Part shown: piece by piece, positions 26,488 through 41,400 of the stretch | Numbering within the stretch: position 1 is the stretch's first letter | How the letters are laid out: the number at the start of each line of letters is the position of its first letter | Source: Apostichopus japonicus | Taxonomy: Eukaryota; Echinodermata; Holothuroidea; Aspidochirotida; Stichopodidae | Reading direction: 5' to 3' | NCBI RefSeq assembly: GCF_037975245.1 | Contig: NC_092570.1 | Span: forward strand, 7,687,001-7,751,000 | DNA: 64,000 bases | Position numbers and translations under genes: made by a program | The notes under the pieces: model-generated | What the model was told of the DNA's origin: nothing | The model's input: the letters and a program-made list of their open reading frames with translations, nothing else | The model's database searches: none

Positions 26488-29400
26488 ATGGCTCGGATAA
26501 ATGACATCTTCTGCTTCCTTTGGACCATAATGACCGTTGAAATAAATATAGCAATCGCCTTAACGGGGAGAAGTGGTTGTTCGGATGTAAAATTAGCATA
26601 CGGTAATGCTGGCGGAGTAAGCCCAAATGAAGTTCCTACATACGCGATACCAGGTAAGAAATATGAATAAGGATAATTAAGCGAACGACAGGACAGGCTA
26701 GTGCAAAGTTAAGATCAAAGTCTAAGAAACACTGTGAAGTTAGACCCACACTTCACATGCCTATGTAAGTTGTTTTGAACCCAATTAATCATTCTTCCTC
26801 ATACACATATATATTATTATTACCTCGTAGAATAGTCCCACTCACATTACATTGGGCCTTAGAGGCAAGAACTATCCTTTATTAATCTATGGATTATGCC
26901 CAATGTTACTGTGGTATTGAGAAAATGGCTGATATATAACACAGGGTTTTTAGTCATGTTGGGTTCATATAGTGTAGCGATATACAAGCTTAGGGTTAGT
27001 AGGGATGTACAGTGATATAAGCTTAATTAGGCTATGCATTAAATCGTGGCTGTAAACAAGCTCTTTTTGGTATTACTCCTAGTACAAGCGTACTAGTACT
27101 GTTGTTTAACATTAATTAGTGACCATCTTGTAGATGTTTACTTTTTTATCTCTCATTTTCTGCCTGATCATTTCTTACTCTTAGGGACAAAAACATTACT
27201 ATAAATTAAGTTTGTTTTGAAGATGACAACACTTGGATATTATTTATGAACAACAAATGCTAGTATTCGTCGCCGACCATAACAAAACAAGGAAAGAAAA
27301 AGATTGCCACTTTGCACAAAAACACACTAGGCTAAATAATAATAACATCGTTCCCCAGTACCAAAATTAATTCTTAATAAGAAATTTATCGTAGGGTTCA
27401 AAACATTGTAAACTTCACATTAAACATACTTAGCAAGACATAATATAATGGCATGGAATTGATTTACAAAGGAAGGAAGGAAGCATTTGTAATTTGCCAT
27501 AAAAACTTGACATTTCTTCACAAGCTATGTGATGTGTGCGTATTGTGTCAGTTTGGGTGAAGTGGTTGTTTTTCTAAGGAGGACCAGTTGGCACATCGGG
27601 GGAAGGGGGAGGAAGTAGGTTGTGTAAGGGGTAGAAACAATTTTTAACTGTGAAATAAGTTGCCAGTTGCTGTGAAATACATTACACTTAAGGATTCCGT
27701 AAACAAACTTTCTCAAGTGGTCTTATCCTATGACTATATGTTTGTTACAACTGGCCCATCCCTGCATTTCACTAATATTAGACACCACTTTTTCAGTTCG
27801 AACTGAGAACGTACTTCCAGATCATGTCTATGTCAAGTGAACAACAAATGGAGAGATAAGAAGTCTGAACTAGAGGATGGGAGATAAAGGAAGTTATCAC
27901 TTATCAATCCTTTTTGGAATAACGTCAAAATATTACTTCCTGTATTCGTCAATCTGTTTGTAATGGATAGCTGCGATCTATTATTGTTAGTAGGACGTAT
28001 ACACTGTAGAACTTGTCTATGACGCAAATATGATACTGTATTGACTCATCAACAGTAAATTGATCCTCATCCAGAAGATTATAAGTAAAGTGACCAATGT
28101 GACTTCCTCGATTTTCCTCGTCACCTTTGCTGCATAATTGGACTTCTGTAATCTAAGATGGCAATTGTAACTACTGGAAAATTTATGTGTTAACCCCTCA
28201 AAACTATATATATACTGCCAGTGAAATATATGAAATTGCTATATATAGTTATAGTAAGACCTGAAAGTAACTCAATAATTTACCTTGAGCCTTTCTTACC
28301 TGACTCCATTCCACTTTGCACATTCCTCATCTCCATACCTAGTGTAATAAATTGGTAACATTTTAGCCTACGACAGAATAGTGTAAACGGACTGCCACCT
28401 GTTCAAAATACTCCGTTAACCTTATTTCAACAGTTCATTGTTCCAAGTAAAGTTTACAAAGAAATCCTTTGATGTTTGTTTTGGTGGTGTGTTTGCTATT
28501 AACTCGGAGAGCAACTAGCTGGCAGTACTGTATTCTAAAGTCAATAACATACCAATTATTGAGCTAGATTCTCCTTTCAGGAGGGAGGATAAGTTTTATC
28601 CTTCAAGAAAGTGGAAAGACTAATTTCCATATTGATCAAGAAAAAAATTACAAATGTAAATATTTCATTTTCTTTGATTGATTGCAATTTTTACCCCATT
28701 TAATATTAAAGCATCTGTGAGGATTTGGTCCAAAAATTGATGTAGACACAACACAAACCATACCAAATGAGCTCGAATTCTTGTTTCAGTTTTAAAAGAA
28801 ATATGTTTTTCTTTTGGCAAAATGAGTAAAAAATTGAAATAAATATATAGACCAGATATTATATTTTACATAGTTATTTACTGTACATGTATGCAGTACT
28901 AGTTCATAGATGGCTTGTGAGAGGCCAGAGTTTTATTTCCGAACTTTTCTCACATAGTAAATATTATATAAGAAAAAAAATGTGCATGGCAACCAATTCG
29001 TTAATTATACCCCAGGGTGATATGGTGGGTGCCAGGTGGTAGGAGTCAGAGGAACAAGCAGCACCTGATATTGAATGTGAATATTATCTCATTCCACACT
29101 TTCTTGATATTTAAGTCACTAGCTTACCTATTGAAAAATTTGAAGTTACTTAAAAATGAGAGGGGCAAATTTTTAGCACTTTGAGGAATCCTAGTAAATA
29201 TTACAATGTTCATATCTTTAGCTAATTTAATCTAACAGGATTCATTAAAACTTTACTTAGACAAAAACAAGAATGTTGGGTTCATCTGCTCACAACTGCC
29301 ATGCCATGCCATGCCAAAATAATTTAACAGATTGTCAAGCAGAGAAATGGCACTTTCTCATGTAGAATGGAGGAAGGTATTTTTTTTGTTTTTGTGTGGG

Positions 29401-32400
29401 ACTCCTGCAGGTATTCTTTCTGAGAACTCTGCAATCTTAACATTGGTCTCCCTTCAATCACCCCAAAAAAGTATACATACTTGTGATGACACCACTTGTG
29501 AAAAGGACAAAAATTTAGGAAGATTGTCTGGACACTCAACTCTATTGGGTTTGTTAAGTTTATATAATATACCAAATAGTTATATGTTTGGAGATATCTG
29601 TTAATTCATACCACCATTGGTTGTATTAAAAGTAAAGTTAAAACCTGATTCTTCCAACTTTTCCCCTTTCCTGCAGATAAGTTTTACATTTTCTCCGACA
29701 ACAAAAAAAAAAAAAGAGAAAAAAAAAAGTGTGCTTCCTTTTTTTAGCTTCAATCTGCATGAGTGGGTTCCTCTTTGGAACTGCAGTTTACTAATTAGGA
29801 ATGGAATTTAAGCACTCTATTGTGATGTCATTAATACCCATTCAAGGCCGTTGCCTGCTCTTTGCTCCCAGCATTTCTTCTTCTTCTTTTGTACCCATTC
29901 AGTTTCTAAACTTTCAATACATTGTGGCCCAAGAGAAACTGAAAACTGCACACCCACTGCTCAGAATACACATGAAAAAAGGGGGGTAGTGATTAACCAG
30001 TAAGCCCTTATTCCAAGGAGATCTAAGGACGAGTCACAACTTGTCAAAGGGTCTTAGAATCCGGCTGAAGAAATAGTGTCCGGCTGAAGAAATAGCAGTA
30101 TTATGGCTTCTTTTACTGCGAAAATACATCACACACTCATTAGTCATCCTTGTCAGAAGTCAAGACTAGATAGAGGTGTTTACTGTGCAGACAATTTTAT
30201 ACATGTACAGTACAATGAATGTGCTGGTACTATCAACATGTATTTAAAGTTATAGGGGCATACCAGCACATGCATTTTAAAACATACTTTAAACTATAAC
30301 ATAGAGCAATGTCAAGCTGTTTTCTGGTGTGTTGTGAAAGAAATAACTACCAAGTTATTGAAAACAAGTTACAAAGTTCGATCAGTTGAGGGTTATGGTT
30401 GTTGGTGTTTGAAGAAGAAGCCATTAGAGACTCCTTTGTGTTATTTTCATGAAGGTGGCATGGCATGATGTTTGGTGGGACAGCATGAGACTTTGATGTT
30501 AACCAGTGTATTACAGTAAATCTGTACAGTCAAATAGTTGAGTTTACAGTAGATTGTGGAAGATCAATGAGTAAAAGTACGTACGGTGATTGGTAAAATT
30601 GCAAGATTTGAACACCAGATTAAGCCAAACTCAACTCATACTGTACTGTAGTACAATCTTTATAATTCCCAGTCATAAATTCTACATATTAATGAAGGGA
30701 CTTCAAATAGAACACAAAATGCAGCACAGATTTATTAGTACTTATAATATATCTTTCTTAAGAGGAACTCATCTGCCACAATAATACATATATAGTTATC
30801 GAGGGTATAGTACATGTGGATTGGGCCAATGTGTGAAATTTATGACCATTGTTCCTGCACTGGTTGGTGTTTTGATCCATATTTCACACAAACTGTGAAA
30901 GTGTCAAGTCTTTGTACTCTATTGTTGGTTGCAAACCAGAAAATGGATTCAACAGTATTAGTCATCAACCGAAATGATTGTCTGATAAAGGTCTGCTGGA
31001 ATTAGCAAAACAATGGCTTTGCCCGGTCAACCCTGGTTTTAAAGTTTTTTTGTCTGTGCCTCAAGGAATGCAGCTCTGTAGTAGAATACCATTGCCATTA
31101 TTCTGTTAAAAGTTTATGTCACCGTAACAACAAAAGACTTAATAAAGTAAGTCGTCAGGTGAAATTTATTGAATGAGATTTGTAAGTCTTTCCCAAACAC
31201 TGAATGTGTTTTGTACATTGTGCTACAATTAAATATTTGTATAAATTGTTTGTTACTCAAATATAAAAAGTTGTATTAACAGTTCTTGTGCATAAGATCA
31301 TTAGTATTAGTATTACAATATGATATTATGAGATTCCACTTCATCAATCTGAAAATATCAAATTTTTAAATCCCTTATTTTCACCAGATCTACAATGTAT
31401 TACTACTAGTAACAGATACTGTACCATTAGTGCGTTTCATGACCGGTCCGTAAATTCAAAACCATTCAGTACAAACTACGTAAAAGTGCTTACAGTTCTT
31501 CACACTCTCGATAAATCTAAGTCCTTTGAGTCATCTCAACATAAACGTGTCATCATTGACAGACCTTGTTCATTATATACCAATGGTAGTAGATCAAAGG
31601 AAGATACCGTTGTGTGTGCATGTGTGTGCTTTACATTAAATGAGAAAAGAACTGCACACATGATTGTGGTGGACCTGACTTGAGATATTAACTTGTCTTT
31701 GAATTCATATTATTTGCAGGACTACTGTCAGAAACACTTCCTGGTCAGACTAGGCATTCATGATCAGAACTATATGAGGGTTTGTTAATTAAGAGGTTTC
31801 GTTAATAAAGTGGGGATAGTTTTGAGTGAAGAAGAAATTGAAATTGAAATTGTAAATAACTCACCCTAAACATTGAATCTAAAGGTCGAAAGGGGGAGAG
31901 GGGAGGGGGGGTGGGGAGGGGACTCAGGGGAGGGAGTTCATGGCCATACTTAAAGGAACTTAAATTGCACAAAAACAGTGGGTATAGATCAGAGGTCATT
32001 ATTAAAGTGAAAAAGTGAGATTTAACAAAAGAAAACAAAATGAGATGATCAGGTTCTTTGTGTATTTGAACACAATGTTTGTAATGGAGATGAGGGGGGG
32101 GACGGGGGGGGGGGGGTGAGAGTTAGGGATGAGATTGAACAAAGAGAAGATTTTGTAGAACTGTTCTGTACTGAAGTCACTTATAAGTGTAATTTACAGT
32201 ACGAATCACCCCTTCCCCTTAATTTATATGGACTTTCTAAGGCATACATGTACTTTCACATACCTCCTCAGATGGGGTTATTCATTCATTACTAATGAGA
32301 TATGGAATGCTCCATGGCTGTGATAAATATTTGGTTAAATGCGATAGTCCCACTTCTGACTGACACCAGGTCATATTAGCAAGTGATACCACATTTGAAC

Positions 32401-35400
32401 TCTGCAACACAGAACCAGAAACATCTTAAATAATTTTTTCAGCTATACTAAAGGCTGTGGAAACAAATGGTTATAATTCAACCTTTGTCACGATATGAAA
32501 GAGCCAAGAACCCATTTCCAGTTTTTATTTGTTTTTGTATTTTCCACGATATCCATGACAGAGTTATTACTGGAACGTTTGTTGAAATTGCAAGAATCAT
32601 GCAAGAAACGTCAGTGAAATGAGGTATCACATAACTTTTAAGAGAGTCCCTATACCATGATGTTTTATACTTCCTTATGATGAAGTTAATGGCCTTAGAA
32701 GAGTTACTAAGAATTGGTTAACTGGAAAAACTAGAAAGGATGCCAGGTACTGCGTATTAGGCTACTACTGAAATTAATAAGGATGCTATTAACGACGAGG
32801 TACAATGGGAAATACTGGGAGTGCCAGGTACGGCGTGGGTCTACTAAAATGGCCAACTACATGTTTTTTCTTTAAACAAGAGATGGAGGTACGGGCTCTG
32901 CCCAGTAATCATATCTCTGCATGTTGTTATTATCAATGTCATTTGGTGCCAGATTCGCTGCAAGAAAAATGCAAAAGATGACGTATATATATCATAAAAG
33001 GGGTGCCTGACTGAGGAGACTGTAACCCTTGATACTGGTACTGAAATGTCGGCAGAAATAGTCACGGCATCATAACATCATCCTATGACACACAAAACGA
33101 ACAAGTTTAATATTATCCCCAAACCAGGGGACTGTACAAACCGAATGAGAGTATTTACTGTATATATATACATGAAACTGTCCCTGGGGTCAGTCAACCT
33201 TTTTTTCGATCTCAGACAAGATTTAAATGGTAAAAGCGATCTTTGACATCATGACTTTGAGGTGGCTCACCATTTTCAAACTTGAAAAAAAAAAAAAAGT
33301 TTAAGAAAAAAAAAGAATACAAATTTCCAGATGTAAAAGTAAAACTTATATATCAGTAAATGGTCAAGATGTGTAACTGATATAAGTAATGAAAGTATTC
33401 TGAAATATATTTTTTAATTAATTAATTTTTTGGGGGAGGGGGAAGATGAGAGGGGGAACAATATATTCAGAAACGGTAAGAGTTGATAATAATATATTGA
33501 TAGATTGAAAAACCGTTTCTTACTTTGGGATCTTATGTTGTTGTTGTTGGTGTAAGTCATAACATGAAAGCCCTTGTAACTCAGATATTGGTGCCCGTGA
33601 CAACATGGAAAGCCTCGTTACTAAGATAACAGGTCTTTTTTAATCACAACTGTTTCCTATATACACTGTCCATCATCTTATCTATCCTGACATGTACACA
33701 CAAGTTTTTTTTTACATCATCTTTAAAGTAATCCGTCTCTTCCTAGTGTCAACATCACTGCCTTTTTGCATTTCCTTTACTCACAATAGATTCTTTAACT
33801 AATCCTGTTTGCCTGGTGAAACCACCCCCCCCCCCCCCACCCTTTCACTGAACAATGCTAACAAGCTTAAAGAGTCCGAATGACACAAACTTGCGTGACT
33901 TAAAAACTATTCCTCTTTCTCTTTAATCCTTGCAATGCAATGATGATCACCATCCACCGCCCCCTTTTCAATGAGTGGATCTGATTCATACCATACACAA
34001 CACAGCATGGGTTAGCCCTCTAATTATCCAACTACAACAGTCTCATAAGCTGCGGCTATTATCTTTCCCTATCAGCAGGAAATTAGATTTTATTCCCAAT
34101 CATTGGAGCTTTTTGTCGGGGAGTTCGTGAGATCAATACATTTTTTTGTGTGGAATGGTTTAGATTGTTATGACCATTGATGACCCTCCACTCTAAGCCG
34201 AGCTGCACTCTATTTTTTTCTTTTTCTTTTTATATAATCACATGTCTTAGATCTTCATCAACTATTTATCAACTCTTCAGACAAGAGTCTTTGACTGCTA
34301 TTCAGGCGGTGTTGATGTCATAGCTCTTTTCATTGGAAAAGTTTCAGAGTTGATCTTGATCAATTTCCTCTCTTCTTTATCAATAGAGAACAAGACGAAC
34401 AAAAATAGTCTGTCATTTACATGTTCTAATGGGTCCTGGTGGTGGTCAGGCACGTTGCTCAGTACAATCTTCTGTAGAACTTATACTGAGAACTGCAGTA
34501 GCCAAAATTTGTATAGCAGTTTTGAAAACTTTGAACTTTCCGTTACAAAATACAATTGTGTCCTGTGTACAAAAAACTGCTCGACATCATTACACTTGTA
34601 CGTACAGCAATTTGCCCATTATGCATAGCATTTTGTGATGGGATTGATACCTGATAAATTATTCCCTGAATGGTATCTATCATTAAGCAGTGTAAGGATG
34701 GCTCTTTGTTTCTTTCATCAATGGTGGGGGGGGGGAGGGGGAGAGGGGGAGGGGGAGAGGGTAATACAGAGGGTACTGTCATGTCCATCCTGATGGGCCT
34801 GATCGGTATTGTTTAACGATGTCTGGAATTGAACCAATGCAATCAACATTATATTTAAGTGCTCACAGGGTGCGAACATTGCCTGATGAACTTGGCGTAT
34901 GACCACAGTTTGATGACTGACCACTGTGTCATAGTAGACTGCAGCTTGTCAAGTTTCGCAGAACTAGCTAAGACTGATATGACAGTGCACTGGTCATTTG
35001 ATCTTGGACATGGCTTGAGAGCTAGCTCTATTGGCTCTCTTGTAATTCTAGGAAATAACATAGATGACCACAGTATCATCACACCTGATAATATAACTAA
35101 CTGGTGTTTATCATAGTCTAACAATCTACTGTAGAAACCTGTGGTACTCAAAGCCATTGTATCTAACAGCCAAGCAGTGTTTAAGATAGCCATGTGTCGT
35201 TTTCATAAATTGGCTCTTTCTATATCTACCACCATAGGACAAATTTAAATAAGCTGACCACAGTATCATCACACCTGATAATTTATCTAACTGGTGGTTA
35301 TCATAGTCTTACAATCTCCTGTAGAAATTTGTGGTACTCAAAGCCATTTTAAGCAGTGTTTAAGATAGCGATGTGTCTTTTTCATAATTGGCTCTTTCTA

Positions 35401-38400
35401 TGTCTACCTAGGACCAATTTATAAGATGACCACAGCAACATCTCACACCTTAAGAAACTGGTGATTATCACAGTCTTGAACTTGTGGTACTCACAAAGCC
35501 ATCCTATCTAACAGCTAAAGCAGTGTAAAAAGGTAACTCCAGTGTTACTTTCATCAATTGACTCTATCCTCTGTTTACAGGAAATGAGATAAGGTTAAGC
35601 GACCATGTGCACAGCATCAGGTACAGTAGTCAATAGCCAGTATTACTAATCACAACAAGCAGTTTGAAATGTTTCAGGAAGTGATTTATTGTAGAAAACC
35701 TGGTGGATGTAAATGTTCGACGAGATACCTCACCAAGAGAAAGAAAGAAATGTTTTGGGATTTTTAGTAGTGATTGAAGCTAGCCTAACAAATTAATCCT
35801 GAAGGCAATAGATGCAACTGTGTGTACAAGTTGTCTGCAAGAATTTCACCAAATAAAGAGCCAGTTCATTCATTTATTTTTACAGTCAGTCCTGGACATA
35901 TTGTTGCCTGAACACTTTGCAAAGCGTTATCAAGCACCCTCAAAAGATGCAGATGACTGAATTTACTGAAATCAAATAAATGACTGTCAAATGTTGTTAT
36001 ACAGTTGTTGGAGAGTTTGCTACATCAAATTTTGTCACAACATAAATATATCAAAAGATTCTGCATTAAATAATGTGGTAACTAGTGTTGAGCTTTTTCA
36101 GATTATGATGGTAAATGTTGTTCATAACGTTATAAATTTTATGGTTACAGACTAGCTGATCGTGCCTGTTGTAAAACTGAAATGCCTTGTTGCCTTGGAA
36201 ATCAAATTTCTTAGAATCTATCCTTTGAATAGTGGCTGTGTATTTTGTTTGAAATTGAAATTTTTTGTTTTGTTTTCGTTTTTATGATTTCCAGTATAAT
36301 CGCTTTCAATTTGAAGACATATTTTTTCCTACATGAATGTGCATACAGTGTATTTTGATGGATCAAATTATTAGGCAAATGTGAGGAACAAACTTGGTCA
36401 GACTTCATTTAAAATACATTTTATGCCAGTTTAATATTCTTGTGAATATGTGCAAATGATATACAATAAGAGTAGAGAAATACTTCATGGATGCCAACTT
36501 GTATTCCTCAAATTTCTTGTTTTTTAAAGTTTCTTAGTAACCCCATGAAAAGTTAGTGCGGAGTTTGAAGTCATCCCTGTATTGTTTATCTCACTTGTTT
36601 CCCAAGTCTCCCGTTAAAGAATATTATGTTGGTATGATCAATGCTAAGTACATTATTCTATTTGAAGGAGTATATCACGAGTGGGGTGGTGTGGGGGGGG
36701 GGGGAGGGCGGGGAACTGGGTAAGTCTTCAGGAGTATTCCAATTAACCAGTGGTTGATCATTGCAACAATCTTTTGTAATACTAATAATACTAAATTTAG
36801 GAATGTGATGTCATTGTAAACTAACTATTGGGTAGACAGTGTTTGCCCATCACTTAACTTACATCCGTAATAATAGTCTGACTCATGAAATTTATGCAAA
36901 AACACTTTCTTTTGCAACTTATGCAATTATGCAATTATATATAGATCATTTTCTAGTATTAAACCTCCATATTTACTTTACTGTGATTTTACTCTTAACT
37001 ACATGTACCTTATTAATATTTCCCTGTTGAGTAAGAATAAACAAACATATCTTTGAAGTTTCAACTTTTCCTGTTCATATAAGCCTTGAGGCACAAAAGA
37101 GAAGACTCGCTAACTTACTGTAGTACAGTTATTCTCCTTCCCCCCGCCCCCCTCCTCCTCGTGGCAATATCTCAAAGTACCATTCAGGATTCGCCAAGAT
37201 TACCAGTAAAAGTTTCATACTACTTGTATGCAAAGTATAATTTGAATTTCTGGTTTTGAAACCAGAGAAAGCCATGCTGAACAATTACAAGTCCTCGGGG
37301 GGATAATCTATGTGGTAATGTTGGGATGAGATGAATTACTTATCGTGATTGCTTATTTTCGATGGTAATGAAAGAATGGTAATTCTTTTCAGGTACTGTA
37401 CTGCATGTGTATAGATCTATGCTACAGTACAGTGTATATCCTCAGAGAGAGAGAGGACAAAATAATGAAAGTCAAAGGTCAATGCTGATCCAGGCTCGAC
37501 CTTTTAACATCACAACTTAAAGAAAACCGAGTCCAGGGTGAGTCTCATCCTCCCTCGACCCCAGTCTGTGTTGCGATTCAAATCGCCGGGTCTGATCTGC
37601 GGTTTCGTCACATATTTTAAAACCGAGCACTGGGTTCAACAACACAGTCGATGCTCACGGTCGAAGGTAAACGCGGCCGTGAAATCGATTCTTGATGTCA
37701 ACCCCACCCCACAGTTTTCTAAATTTGTTAGTTACCCCTAGCGACGCTACAACGATATGCATGCCTCCAATGAAATAGTTATTCTATCTCGCAATCCGTT
37801 GACACACATCGTCAACAGAAATCAAAATATTGATTTCATACTTGCAGTACCAAGTAGTTTGATCCTGAGGCCCCAGTGTAAGGCTACAGTTTTTCTACCC
37901 ACCATTTCTTAAAGCACTCAATTTATTTTATTTCATGTTCAGAGGAGGAACACAGCTTGTGTCCTTGTAATTGAATTTAGCTGGCTAGGATCACATGGTG
38001 CGTGGAGGCTGCACTTGCCCCGGGCGCACTGATAGAGGGTCACTTGTGTTCAGGCCGCGGGGTTAAAATATTTCCACCGTCTGTGACATTCGCGGTGCTT
38101 TCTAGGGGGTCAATGCTAGGATTCACACCAGCAGTCCATTGTTTTGTCAGAGCGAATTTACATGTCTTGTAATAAAGAGTTCTAAAAAGCAACTCTGGGT
38201 GAGTTTTGCTTTTGACAATGATCAGAGAAAAAAGAATATATAATAAGGTATTGTCAGCATGCATTCATAATGTGGAGTTTCTGTTTTGCTCACAAAACAC
38301 TTGAGAAAGAAAAAAAAAGGAGAAAAAGAGTAGCCTTTTCGCTTTTGAAGTTTCTGTATATAGGTAAAAGCTTGAAAGGGCAAGTGAATAACCATTGTCT

Positions 38401-41400
38401 GAACTAAGATGATACAAAAGGAAAACAATGTCGTAGCAAACAAACCAGAAAAGTACCAGGTACCAAAAAATTGTGACCTGGCTAGCTTAATAGGACCATA
38501 TATATGCTATAACTATCAAAGGGACACTGCCCATAAGTCATCAGTGCTTTTCATGTGGATGATATGAGTGGGATGAAAATGAGTTTTGTTTTCTCTTTCC
38601 ATACCGTTGTATGTACCTTCCCGTTCAATTCCATATGATAATCTTATATGACAGGAGAGCTTAAAACTAGCTAGGGGATGTCTATCTTTTAAGTTTTTGT
38701 CGGAGTGTCGTCCTCGTCGGCCCTGAAAGGGAATTGTGTTTAAAGGGTGTGAAGACTCGTGCAAAAAGAAACGTCTAATGCCGGTAACCTGACCTAGTTT
38801 CGAAGGAGGTGTAACAGAAGTGTTAGATACCACCATGGATCCCAGAAAATACACACACACAGCTTGCTACCGTCGGTAATTAGACACTAGTGTACAGTCA
38901 GTACATACAGCTGCGGTCAAAACCCACAGCACAGTGTACAAACAATACAGCGATGGACATCTCAGGTCCAGCTTAAGATAACAAGGTAACACGTTTCATT
39001 ACTCTACTGTCTGTATTTTGTAGCGACACGCCCAAACGTCACTTGCAAGCAACGAAAAGTTAACTTTTTCAGATGGCCGCACGCGGTTTGGGGCGAGTCT
39101 TCATTGCCTTTAATGAAGTGATGATACAGTGGCATCTGTACCTCAAAAGTATTGCTAGACATTGAGGAATGTTAAATAAGATAAGTACACTATCTCCACA
39201 TGGGCAAAATGCTGTGATGATGATGACAGCCAGTTCAGTGGTCTGAACACTTTTTTGCAGTCACCTAGGAGCCTCCATAAGGACTGAGCCATGTCCCACC
39301 AAACAAACTCTCCTTCCTCCTTTCCCCTGCTCCACCCCCCTCCCCTGAATTGATGCTCAGAATGCACTGAAAGCTCTGAAAAATTGTCTGATATCTGGAC
39401 GAAAACATGCGAGCCCCAAAAATGGGTCGCGCCCAATAACTTGCAGACTGTCACGGTTTAACTAAGATTTTAAGTTTGAACATTTTATAATCTCGGATAC
39501 ATGCCTCCGGCTCCACATCAATACGGTTCATATAACTACGGGTGATATGAAATAACGTGTGATAAAAATATAGGCTTTGTTGATGCTAGAAAGAATCCTC
39601 CTCCTACACATCTCTCTATATTGTGTGGGACTCTGTATGGATCGTGTGTTTTTTTGTACACAAACAGAAAGTAAGATACTGTTTTTATCTGACAGAAATT
39701 ACAAGGACAATGGGGTCATGGGTTAAGTAAAACGGTCCAGCAACAAGGAAGGCTATGAGAAATGAGGAGGATATTAATTAGCAATTCTCATAAATGATCA
39801 ACTCTTTGTTTGTTTCTTTTGGAAGTTATAACAAAGCATTTCTTGAATGGAGGGGGTTTTATCAAAAGTTGAAGACGTATTAATATGATTAATATCGTTT
39901 TTTATGATGAAGGGGCATATAAAATATACCTCATTTTCTTTGACCTTGTCTTGAGCCATTGACTCAAAATTAAAGTCATTGTTAAGTTGCATATAAGTTT
40001 TTTGTATCAATCCGGCGGCCAATCAAAAAAGGACTAAGTTTGCATTGAGATACCAGACTTAATATTACTCCATATATAAAATTGTTCTCCATTTATTCTG
40101 TCACTGTAAATGATAGTGTGTAGTGTACGTAATGTAATGTAAATAAAATCTTATATAGCACACTAGGCGCGATGCATCTGTGCGCTTTACAAACAATCTA
40201 GAATATACAATGACATAAAACAGTCAATACATATAACAGTAAATACATATATACCATTTTCAGATATATACAGGAATATGAGATCGAAAAACAATTAAAA
40301 GCACTGGTGAAGAGTAAAGCGATAAAACAGATTGACTACAAAATCTACAATTTGAGTGCTAAAAAGTGAAAATTCCAATTGAAGCTAGAACGCCGCCTAG
40401 AACCTAAAAACCAACACGACAGAACATACAAGTATGTATGTATGTTTGAATGTGTACATTTATATATATTACAGAAGTAGTGTACTAGGCTTGCTAGATA
40501 TTGCCAGCCATGCCCTGTACCATATATATATACATACTGTATATGTGCTACTACTGTGTGGTATTGGTAGCAGAGAGCCAGAGAATGACATCACCAGTGG
40601 AATCAGCAGGATACCACAACAGTAGCCCCAGTTGTTACATCTACTCTTGAATAAGGTCAATTATTTACTGATAAGGTCAAGATAGCAACCAACATGTGTT
40701 CTTTTCTTATCCAGACTAACCCAAAAGATTTTGTTTTTGCAACTTTTGGTTTACGATGCCGAAGGCTCGGTAAAAACCTTTGCAGTCGTGCTGGTGTGTA
40801 TGTGTGTGTGTGTGTATTTGGCGACTAGCTTGTAAACATATCTCAAGAAAACGCACATTGAATCAATGTCATACTTGGTAGGTAGATTTCCCATGATGTG
40901 TCGATGTGTCCTATTGTATTTGTATCTCATCTCATGAATATTAATGAGTGGGCAGGGTTTAACATAGAATTTGGTTCAAGCTGGTATGGTGATGTTGGTA
41001 CATAATAAGCACAGTTTCATGACTTCTCCAACTTTATGTCATTAGTATTCATCAAATTTTCAGAAATGACCTTTTAAACACAAGACAAGAACCAAATGTT
41101 CCATGGTTTTTCATCCTAGGCATATTAGGTTTGTCACACTACATTCATACAATCAACCTTTTTTTTTTTTTTTTTTTTTTGTGCATTTCAAGATATATAA
41201 TATGTATAGCTTTACACACTATGAATATGTTTAGGCATCGGAACCACTAAACGTTTTTGTTTCTGGTGTAAAACAGAAACCTGAAGAAAACAGAAAAACC
41301 TATCTGTCAAAACAATAAATCTGATAAGCTTTCTAGGATTGCATTGATTGGTCAAAACCTGAGCCTATCCCATGATTTGGTTCAAACTTTTCATGATTAC

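Noticed and set aside
34429-35193. Several overlapping ORFs on both strands
   Set aside because: They overlap each other and a tandem repeat, with no recognisable motif.
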